From: Halichoerus grypus
Taxonomy: Eukaryota; Chordata; Mammalia; Carnivora; Phocidae
Assembly: GCF_964656455.1 (NCBI RefSeq)
Contig: NC_135720.1
Span: 103,490,696-103,554,695 of the forward strand
Length of the DNA stretch: 64,000 nucleotides
Reading direction: 5' to 3'
Below are positions 56,071-64,000 of this stretch, piece after piece. The number at the start of each line of letters is the position of its first letter. Position 1 is the first letter of the stretch. The notes beneath the pieces were generated by a model that did not search any database, was not told the origin of the DNA, and saw only the letters and a list, made by a program, of their open reading frames with translations. The translations under genes and the position numbers were made by a program.

Positions 56071-56229
56071 TTCTGCTTATAATGAAAACTTGTGGCTAAA
56101 AGGGTCATATATATAATTTCCTCCTCATCATGGCTAAAATGGAAATCGCTCTCCCTTCCACCCCATAGTCATACTCTGATAATTTTAATTGGCTTTTGCA
56201 AAGGGCCTTTTGATTTTCCTTGTTGCAAT

Positions 56230-56590
56230 TGTATGGTGTAGTTGAAAGAATCATAGTCTAGGAACCAAGAAACATGGTCTTCCCCCTCTCTGATCCGAAC
56301 TAGCTATATGATTTTAAGTGAGGTTTTTTTGTTTTGTTTTGTTTCTGTTTTTACCTTTCTGGCCTCAGCTTGCTCTTCAGTAAAATGGGCAGATTATCCT
56401 AGGCAATCCTGAAAATCCTTTCCCTTAGAGAAAAAGTGTTGAGATCATGAAGGAGTCAGAGAATCCCAGCTCAACCACTTCCTAAATAGCTGACCTTGGG
56501 TTTGTCTCTGAGTTTCAGAACGGCCATTGGTAAATGTATATCAAGAAAGTGAATTGAGATGACACACACAAGTGTTTACCAAACATTAAA
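56230..56590 (+). mobile_element. Two consecutive MIRs, plus strand
   Basis: The first (56,230-56,425) shows tctggcctcagcttgctctt and cagtaaaatgggcagattat and is expanded by a gttttgttttgttt insertion at 56,324-56,349. The second (56,440-56,590) shows cagctcaaccacttcctaaa, agctgaccttgggtttgtct and gttttcag-type text. Both are in the same orientation. Confidence 0.65.
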
Positions 56591-57875
56591 AATATTAATT
56601 TCCATTCCCTTTGGCTCCCTTCGTCACCTTAAGGCCCCTTCCTGAGTTGACAGAAGACTCAAGTAAAGTACAAAGTGGTTAAGAAACCCACCCAAATAAT
56701 AAAGGAATTTCTACCTGGCCCACTCTTCTGTCCAGTAAAACTAATCTTTCCTATTCAGGTAGCCCAAAGGGGGCCAAGTCGCTCATGCTGTCAGCAGACT
56801 GTTTACTTCCTGGAGTTGATGATCCCTTCGGAACCCTGATGGTGGGCACTGGGGGCTATGGGAGAGACATAATGGAGACAACCCCTCATGGAAACCTCCA
56901 AATCATCCCATAGTCACCCCTAGTTTCCAGTGTTAGACAAGCCCTACTGGTCTCAACCATTTCTCTTATCCTTCAGTTGCATCAGGGGAAGGCCTCTGAG
57001 CAGCCATCTTCAGGTAAATCTAATGTTTCGGTCTTTTCGTAGGAAGGAAGAGACTATTGAGATAGGACAAGAAGGCAAGCAGACGTTTCCTTGCCATTCC
57101 TTCCAGTAGCCCAGGTATCCTAGGAAATTGCCCAGCCTTCCATGAGATGAGCTTTCTACACTGAATGGAATAATCTTTTTAATTAGCCCATCATGTCAAA
57201 CTCGGTGGTAGATACACCAACCATAATTCCTTGCCGCTTTTAGCCATTATAATTCTAGAGTATAAATTTGGTGTATGGATGGTTTTGTGAGCCTGGCAAT
57301 TGGAAAACATCTAAATCTGACTTGTTTCCTGAATGAATGTGTGGGGGTGTGGGGGTGGCTGGGAAAAGAGAAAGATAAACCGGAGCTGTGTGAAATTTGA
57401 CAGTTTCAGTTCACAGGGCTTCGCATTAAATAATTTCAGTTTCAGTTCATGCAGGTTTCCCTCCTTTGGAGAGAAACTTTGACTTTCAGGTTGAAAGAAG
57501 CTAAACGGAGCCGAAACCACATTATTTGACGTACTTTCAGATTGAGTTGGGGAAAAGACAGAGGTGGGAAGGTTGCCCCAGCCTCATTCCAATTTCTCCC
57601 ACAAAAACTTGCCCCGGGCTCACCTCCAGAGTTCTGTGATTCCTGGTCATCTTTCCTCCCAGCCAGACTCAAGTTGAACTGCGAACCCAAAGTCCTGTAT
57701 ATTTAGCTGATCTTGGAGACCCATTCCCTGAGCCAGGGCCCAACGTGGGAGAGGAGAGCTAATCTGTGAGGGAGGGACAAGGCCTACCCTGAAAGACCCA
57801 TCTGCCCCAAAAATGTCACTCTGTTGACCTTTCTGGAATCCCCTGTTGAGGCTGGGAATAGTGGTCAGCAGAGAA
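56591..57875. other. Unique sequence with GAAA-motif cluster
   Basis: No exon was recognised. The cluster at 57,390-57,550 is listed separately. A gtgggggtgtgggggtgg G-rich tract lies near 57,340. Confidence 0.4.
57390..57550. promoter_or_regulatory. Candidate interferon-response-like motif cluster
   Basis: On the minus strand, 57,434-57,443 reads gaaactgaaa, an exact GAAANNGAAA (IRF/ISRE core), and its neighbours extend it by another ctgaa unit. Related tttcagttca occurs near 57,404, gagaaactttgactttcag near 57,470, and gaaacc near 57,514. Function is untested; the motif alone recurs by chance in mammalian DNA. Confidence 0.25.
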
Positions 57876-57960
57876 TCTGGGTCTGAACCCCACCTCCACA
57901 ATTTACTATCTGTATGAATTTGGGTGGGTTAATCACCAAATTCTTGACACAAACATTAAT
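57876..57960 (+). mobile_element. MIR SINE fragment, plus strand
   Basis: ctgggtctgaaccccacctc, tttactatctgtatgaattt and gggtgggttaatcacc are part of MIR. Confidence 0.6.
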
Positions 57961-58364
57961 AATTTCAAAACAAATCCTAACATTTTCTTTACTACCCCAA
58001 AATTACACTGTTGCTCCAAGTTTGGTTAGCCAGCCAACGTGTTTAGTAAGGACACGTTCATCTATCACTAGCCTAGTCCCCTAAAAATGCTAAGCAGTTT
58101 TTAGAGAAGTTAGTAATGAAGTACTTAAGAATTGTTTGGGAGAATGGGAAACTTAACAGGGACATAGATGGGCAGAGTATGAAGTAGCCAGAGCCCTGAG
58201 TTTGGAGAGCCCAGGAGGGAGCAGGAGGTTTAGGAAGTGGAGCCCAAGGGTACTGAAGCCAACCCCACCTATTCCACAATTTGGCCTCAGTCAGAAGACC
58301 CCCTCCTTGTACAAATGTGCTCAGCTTCTCCAGAAAGCAGAAGGCCCCTCCCTGGTTACCTTTA
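57961..58364. other. Unique sequence, no feature recognised
   Basis: No exon signal or repeat was seen; a small frame at 58,202-58,450 runs into the L1 fragment. Confidence 0.4.
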
Positions 58365-58562
58365 GCTTGTTAATGTGGTGTATCCCATTGACTGATCTGG
58401 AGATGCTGAACAATCCTTATATCCCCAGAGTAAAATTCACTCGATTGTGATATAAGATGCTTTAGGTGTCTTGTGGAATTCAGTTTGCTAATATTTTGTC
58501 GAGGATTTTTGCATCTATGTTCATCAGGGAGACTGGCCTGAAATTTTCTTTTTGTGTGTGTG
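58365..58562 (-). mobile_element. L1 ORF2 fragment, minus strand
   Basis: ttaatgtggtgtatcccatt, gaggatttttgcatctatgt and gttcatcagggagactggcc are the reverse complement of the L1 reverse-transcriptase region, the same section seen at 35,340-35,515. Confidence 0.85.
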
Positions 58563-59189
58563 GCGTCCAGGTGCAACTACTTTAGATTGTAATCACATTG
58601 GAACAAGAAAGAAGGATCAGATCCAGAATAAGAAGAGGAACTCTAATGAATACACATAGGCCCCAATCAGTTAGAATGTGATTTACTAGATATTCCAAGT
58701 AACCAGAAGGTCTACATTACACGGTTAGAAGAAGAGCCTTAGAGAGATCCTATCAAGGATGGTTCTCTCTCTAGGAGAAAAGCAGCTATAATTTTTCAAG
58801 GTCTGACCTGGGCTCTATATTGAGTCAAGCTGATCTTGCACATGTAAGTCACGTGAGCTGATTCCACAAGCTGCACGTGGTCCACAGCTCTTCTTAGGCA
58901 CGTCTCAAAGTCAACCCAAGGGTAGACAACCAAAGCTTACACCTCCCACCATGGGGATGGGAAAGTCTCTACCCTGCTGCAGTGGCCTGCTAGACCATGA
59001 CTTGGAGAGACCATGGTTTGGGGAGAAGGAGGTAGTTTTAATGAAAATCCTTGGGGCATGGATCCAAAACTCAGCTTGACCAAGACTCCCTCTTACCAAA
59101 GCAAAGTTTGTAGGACTGCCTTTCCCCAAATTCCACAAACTCCCTGTAGCTGATTACTGATGTCCCCCAATACCTATTCTCTCCATCTT
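58563..59189. other. Unique sequence, no gene recognised
   Basis: No repeat consensus or exon signal was recognised. Confidence 0.4.
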
Positions 59190-59640
59190 CCATGGCACTT
59201 AGATTCATAATGTTTTGTGAAGCACCTGGCTGCCAGATTAAAAACTACATTTCCCAGCCTTCCTTGCGATTGTGTGACCATGTAACTGGGTCCTGGCCAG
59301 TGGGTTAAAAGTGGTGTGTGTAATTTGCTGGAGGTGGTTTTAAAAGCAAAGTTGTGCCCTTTTCCCCTGCTCCTCTCCTCAGCCTTTTCCCTTCCCACTA
59401 GCTGGAATGTGGCTATAATGGCTAGAGCTGCAGCAGTAAATGCGGACCATGGGATAACCTGCAGAGGTCACCCACAGCGGAGGATTCAGATTAAAGAGGC
59501 CTGAATCCCTGATGCCAGGGAGGGCCATTTGCCCTGAACTGAGCACCTCTAAACTTCCTGAAAGTGACTTGTGAATCAGCTTCTACCTTGTTTATGCTAT
59601 TGCTCATGGCTAAGCTCAATCATAACTAATACATTCATCT
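59190..59640 (+). mobile_element. LTR-like interspersed repeat, family not assigned
   Basis: actacatttcccagccttcc, tcctggccagtgggttaaaa, cccttcccactagctggaat, tctaccttgtttatgctatt and a terminal cataactaatac suggest a MaLR/ERVL-type LTR with its 3' end near 59,631. It shares motif order with 2,465-2,794. Confidence 0.48.
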
Positions 59641-59754
59641 AGTAGGCTGCATGTTTTCTCATTTTGTTTCCTTTTCCTGTTATTCCAATAGTCCCTCTAC
59701 CAGGAATTCCAATTATTCAAGAAACAAAAATTAAAATAATAATAGTCTTTATGG

Positions 59755-60130
59755 AGTTCTTATCGGCCAGGCACTGTTCTAAGTGATTTATATGAATTTA
59801 TTTGCCACAACAACCTATGAAGGAGGTGCTACTTTGTTTTCTGACCAAAATATTTATTATAAGAATATTTACAATAGCAAAAAATAGGAAATAAACTATG
59901 TTAATAGTGGGCTGATTAAATAATTTAGTGTGTGTGTATTAAAGAATTAGACAGCTTTGTATGTATTGATATGAAACAATCTCCCAGGTGTGTAGTTAAG
60001 TGAAAAAAGCAAGGTGTCAAAGTGCTTTTACAAATCAGTAAACTGAGGCATAAGGTACTTAAAGAATTTGCTCAATGTTACATTTCTTATAAATGGTTTG
60101 ATTCTTGAATCCAAACCTGATTTCAACTCT
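59755..60130 (-). mobile_element. MIR, minus strand, split by L1M fragment
   Basis: Left MIR part 59,755-59,847: ggccaggcactgttctaagt, aacaacctatgaaggaggtg. Insert 59,848-60,018 on the plus strand: aaaatatttattataagaat, ggctgattaaataatttagt and agttaagtgaaaaaagcaag, which is L1M 3' UTR-like. Right MIR part 60,025-60,130: caaatcagtaaactgaggca, cttgaatccaaacctgattt. The MIR phrases continue in register across the insert. Confidence 0.68.
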
Positions 60131-60654
60131 GAAAAGTGATAGGCAGAGGTTGGCTTGGTTCTTCAGCCACCGACTAAGGTTCCCAGTGATGGAGGAATCC
60201 TCCTACAGAGCAGGAGGTCAGATCAGATGTTTTCTGAGACATGTTCCAGTTCAAAAAGTTCCATAATCGCATGACTAGGAGCTGTTGCCAGCTCCTTGGG
60301 CAACCAGTGAGGTTTCACTTACGTATTACACTTCTCTTCCTGAAAGAAAGGCCGTGAACTGGAATGTTTCAGATATATTTTCAGTACCTTTGTTCCAGGA
60401 TGATTCCAGATTCAGCAGAAACTCAAATCATAAATAAAGGAGCTTACATTTCCCCAAGTCTCTGGTTAACCAAGCCACTTCTCCATCCAGTCATGATTCA
60501 TTCAGTGAAGAACAAGCTAACTTAATCCTTTCCATGTGTAAGTCACTACACTACCTGATCAGGGAGACTAAAATAAAATAAAATAAAATAAAACAAAGAA
60601 AGAACATGACAATGTCTATGCACCCCCCCCCCAAACCTGTGAACTCTCAGCATA
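60131..60654. other. Unique sequence with small simple repeats
   Basis: An aaaat pentamer array (60,570-60,594) and a C10-type run near 60,625 are the only structure. No gene was recognised. Confidence 0.45.
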
Positions 60655-60860
60655 AAAGTCATATAGAAGAGTCTTCGGCTTGAATTCAGAAGACCTTGGT
60701 TTAAGTCATGGACCATAAGAAAGTCACTTTTTCTCTTTCAGTATCCATTTCCTTATATTTGGGTTGGGATGGATAAGACTTGGATCAAAGGGTTGGCATG
60801 AAAATTAAGTAGCTTGAGTAAAACACAATGTAAATCTCAAAGCGGTGTAAACATGTTTAC
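60655..60860 (+). mobile_element. MIR SINE, plus strand
   Basis: ccataagaaagtcacttttt, agtatccatttccttatatt and ggcatgaaaattaagtagct are a diverged MIR. Confidence 0.6.
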
Positions 60861-60879
60861 CTCTTAACTGCCCCTCAGA

Positions 60880-61015
60880 GCTACACGTCTGTCATGTGCA
60901 TTTTCTATATCATGTCTTCCTCATTACAGTCCAACAGGATCTGTCATGTGGATAACGGCACCCATTTCACAGAGGGGCAAGCTGAGACCAGAAACATGAG
61001 GTAACTTGTCTTTTG
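60880..61015 (-). mobile_element. MIR SINE, minus strand
   Basis: cacccatttcacagaggggc, aagctgagaccagaaacatg and aggtaacttgtc are the reverse complement of the MIR core. Confidence 0.7.
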
Positions 61016-61094
61016 ACATAGAAGAGTCTGTTCTTAGAGCAGACGCCTCTAAGCTGAAACCCTGACTGTGCTGTTTCCAGACAGTGAAGCCCCA

Positions 61095-61250
61095 GAGAGG
61101 AAATCGAGCAATTCTGAACATAGACTCAGGAGCCATGCTCCCTGAGGGTGAATCCCAGATCCGCCTCTGCAACCCATGCCAGTCTAGGAAATGCTTTAAC
61201 CTCTGGGCCTTGGGTTCCTCAGCTGTAAAATGGAGATGTAATAAAGTAAG
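61095..61250 (+). mobile_element. MIR SINE, plus strand
   Basis: acatagactcaggagccatg, gaatcccagatccgcctctg and gttcctcagctgtaaaatgg are MIR in order. An A11 run follows at about 61,259. Confidence 0.75.
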
Positions 61251-61274
61251 AAAGGTAAAAAAAAAAAAAGGTTT

Positions 61275-62269
61275 AACGGTTCTCTACAACATTTTGCTCA
61301 TGTCCTGGAAGTTTCACTTTTAAATCTCTCCACTTAACAGATGGCATCTTTCTAAAGGACAGCCTGGTGTTTGGTTTGAAGAGCTTTGTAAGCCCGTTCT
61401 TCCTTCCTTCTTTCCTGTTGAGGTGGCCCAAAACCTCAAACGAATAGGACATCACAAGAGGTGCATTGTTTCCTCAGCCGGGGCCCAGAACCCTGGGCTG
61501 TGAGCTCACCCCGTACAGAGAATTTCCACCTCCGAACAAGGAAGGGTAGGATCTGCTGAGCACCAGAGGAAGGGATCAAATCCTAAGCGTCCAGGCTCAC
61601 CTCTCACCATGGAAACACTCCCTGGCTGCACACAGACACCCAGGGCCACACTGGTGTATACATTTACACCGGGAGAAGCAGATGAATTCACTCAATTCAC
61701 TAACACTCTTGTTTAATTTGGAGCTTTGAGCGCCCAACTGCCAAGTGAAATGGCTGTCTTAGAAAGCACCTGTGTATTTTAAAGGAACATTGCATGCATT
61801 TGAACCAGAGATTTCCTCTGTGTGTTTATTTCCAGTAGTACAAGTGCCAAAGGGTGGTAAGTTTGCTGCATCTCATCTGTGGTTGTTGGGACAAGGTGAC
61901 TGGCCCACCTGAGGACATTGAATGATGGGCTACAAGGAGTGAATTAGAAATCAGTGGGGTTCCTCTGTCCCCCGTTGTTTAGCAAGCGGGGAAAGGAAGG
62001 GCTAGTTTTATGCAAAGGGGGTTGGAAAATCTTCTGAAGTCCAGGGTACTTGGCTCATGGTATTTTTTTCCACGCCATCCTCTTAATGCCTCCTGCTTGA
62101 ATATTGCTTTGCAGGTTAGAATTCTCTCCCGTACATTCTGTCAGTCACTAGGCAGCTGGAAAGTTCCTGGTCTTGTCATCAGGTTACATCCTAGGGCACG
62201 TGTAGGGTAACCCTATGCTCAGGTTGCGTGCACATCCTGACGTTGGCAGGGACCACCACCCTCTTCCAT
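61275..62269. other. Unique sequence, no gene recognised
   Basis: Short frames on both strands have no domain. No repeat consensus was recognised. Confidence 0.4.
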
Positions 62270-62450
62270 TGATGGCATGTCCCATGTAGGTGTGTGATCT
62301 TGGACAGATCACCTAACCTCTCAGCACGTCTCTTTTCTCATGTTTCTATTTTAGGGGGTTGTGGGGATTAAATAAGGTCATGCATGCACAGAACTTAGGG
62401 TGGCACCTAAGCCATAGTGAACACGAAGTAAATATTAGTGATGATGGTGA
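62270..62450 (+). mobile_element. MIR SINE, plus strand
   Basis: gtgtgatcttggacagatca, cctaacctctcagcacgtct, ggttgtggggattaaataag and cacgaagtaaatattagtga cover MIR to its tail. Confidence 0.85.
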
Positions 62451-62492
62451 TGATGAGGGTGGTAGTGATATAGTGGGGGGGGATGATGGCAA
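62436..62492. repeat. (GAT/GGT)n low-complexity repeat
   Basis: gtgatgatggtgatgatgag continues the MIR tail and degenerates into G-rich sequence with a G8 run. Confidence 0.75.
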
Positions 62493-62589
62493 GGACGATA
62501 AGAATGCTTCTCTCTCCTCCTTTCCGATAAAGTAAAAGTAATGATAAATTCCAGTCCCTTGAGGTCTATTGTAGGCCAGGAAACTGCCC

Positions 62590-62750
62590 TGGTGGGCATG
62601 TTATGTACCTGGTGTCTAATTTTTGATAAGCCCTATGTGATAGTTGGGAAAATGGGGGCTCAGGCTAGTTACATAACTGGCCTCAGGTCACAGTCCTCGT
62701 AAAAGGCAGAGGATTCGGATCTGTGGATCTTCAACCCACACCTCTTCCTC
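62590..62750 (-). mobile_element. MIR SINE, minus strand
   Basis: ttgggaaaatgggggctcag, ctggcctcaggtcacagtcc and ttcggatctgtggatcttca are MIR in reverse. Confidence 0.7.
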
Positions 62751-63329
62751 CATCCACATCTGTGCTTTGTCTCTTGGGCATTTCAGTTCCCTTAAATACT
62801 TTCTGGAAAGGGTGGTGTATACTATCAATAAATGAACATAACACCCAGAACTTTACCAGTTTAGTTCTCAATTGTTTTTCCTCCCCTTCTGCATTTTGTT
62901 TCACTTTTATCTGTACTTTGATACCACCTCCAGCCAGCTTAGGTTCCCAAGGTTTCCGTTCACAATGCCTCTCATTAAGAAAGTGTTTAGTGAAACTTCT
63001 GAGGCCCCCAGGTCATTTCAATGCCAGTTTGGAATCCCTGGGTGAAGTGGGTTGGAAATGACAAAGTTACACGACTCGTTTCAATACAGGTGCAGGGATT
63101 GAGCACCTGGTGTATGCCAGGAGCAGTTGCATGAGTAGGAACGAAGTCCCCCCCTTCCCACAGACCCATATTCTGGAGTATGACGCACATAGCTTCCATA
63201 CACAAAAGAGAAATAATTACATCTTCCCGATTTCACTAAAGCTGATTATAGGGAAAGCCATACATTTCAAAGCATTCAAGTTTTCAGCCCAGTCTGGAGT
63301 CAGAATTTCAGGATCCAGCCCCAGTTGGA
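62751..63329. other. Unique sequence with possible L2 tail
   Basis: gattgagcacctggtgtatg at about 63,098 is a short minus-strand L2-like tail. Nothing else was recognised; the 112-codon frame at 62,723-63,061 has no domain. Confidence 0.4.
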
Positions 63330-63430
63330 AGAGACAAAGAGTTGGGAGACCCAAGGTCAAGTCTTGGTTCTACTCTGCCCCTCTATGACCTTGAGCAAAG
63401 GTTAGCCCTCCTGATCTTCAGGTTATTCCT
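63330..63430 (+). mobile_element. MIR SINE fragment, plus strand
   Basis: caagtcttggttctactctg and cctctatgaccttgagcaaa are the MIR core. Confidence 0.68.
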
Positions 63431-64000
63431 TTTTGAGAAAGATGATGCCCAGTCCCTCCAGAGCAATGCCTTGAGTTTGCCTGAAATATTCAACCATCCA
63501 AGAAGTTTCCCATTAGCATTCCATTTCATTGTGCCAAGCCTGGCCACCCAGGTCATGTGGAGCATCGGCCCCCTGGATCTCTCTGGAGCCCAGTGAACTA
63601 GTGGCCGACCACCACACAAGGACCATTCAGCCCCTTGTGCAGATCAAGATGGAGAATTCTGGGAGGAACACCACCACCAGCCATGTACTGGCTGAGAATG
63701 AGTGGTGGCCAAGGCCAGGAGAGGAGACTGGCCAGTCTCAGACAAGATATCTTGTGCCTCCCAGTGCCCCACTGCTTGTCCACAGTTGCTGTTCATTTTG
63801 CTGATGGAAATACAAAGTGAAAACTATTTCAGCTAAATGGTGTTTATGTGCACTTTCTCTTGGCATATATATCTACATATCCTGAACCTAGTGCCTAGTT
63901 TTGACCTTTTGGCATGGCTCTTCAAAGTAAAACATTGGCCCTCCAAATACCACTGAAGGTTCTGTGTGTGGGTCAGACCACTTCCTCACTCAGCCCTGCT
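63431..64000. other. Unique sequence at window end, no gene recognised
   Basis: Overlapping 60-90 codon frames in several phases (63,383-63,820) reflect composition; there is no domain and no clear splice site. Confidence 0.4.

Noticed and set aside
1..64000. CRISPR arrays, operons, bacterial or phage genes
   Set aside because: The repeats are eukaryotic interspersed elements and microsatellites, there are no spaced identical repeats, and coding density is near zero.

Overview
The window is nuclear DNA from a carnivoran mammal, most likely a caniform of the bear, seal or weasel group (Arctoidea). The evidence is eight tRNA-derived CAN SINEs whose heads read like the arctoid form (gcgcctgggtggctcag) rather than the dog form, a young carnivore-type L1, and a background of mammal-wide MIR, L2, MLT1 and old L1M copies. 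I found no intact protein-coding gene, no recognisable exon series and no functional RNA gene. All longer open frames are LINE remnants or chance frames that lack ATG starts, splice signals or recognisable domains. The best reading is intergenic or deep intronic DNA.

Layout. 0.8-3.4 kb is a decayed plus-strand L1M interrupted by CAN SINEs. 3.4-3.8 kb holds two abutting CAN SINEs. 3.8-8.0 kb is old minus-strand L1M sequence containing a 5'-truncated, inactivated younger L1 (about 4,382-7,692, plus strand). 8-22.5 kb is mostly unique sequence with further CAN SINEs at 8.3, 11.3, 18.2 and 22.2 kb, a hAT-like element at 9.1 kb, a small DNA transposon at 13.6 kb and scattered MIR/L2. From 22.5 kb to the end there is no CAN SINE. 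That part is unique sequence with old repeats: an L1 split by an MLT1 LTR at 29.6-30.6 kb, a 2-kb minus-strand L1 at 34.4-36.3 kb, several minus-strand L2 copies (25, 40, 44, 47, 48 kb), LTR-like elements at 46, 47, 52 and 59 kb, and many MIRs.

The most notable unique-sequence features are: a 39-nt 3'-truncated 5S rRNA retrocopy without a tail, bracketed by a perfect 16-bp duplication (41.68 kb); an isolated CpG-rich block (38.02-38.34 kb) that could be an orphan promoter or enhancer; a cluster of homeodomain-type TAATTR cores (14.77-15.02 kb); and a GAAANNGAAA interferon-response-like motif cluster (57.39-57.55 kb).

Because there is no gene set, nothing in the window forms a pathway or operon. 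The layered insertions give a relative chronology: MIR/L2/L1M first, then MLT1 and DNA transposons, then CAN SINEs and the younger L1. Repeat family names and approximate ends come from memory of consensus sequences and were not computed.
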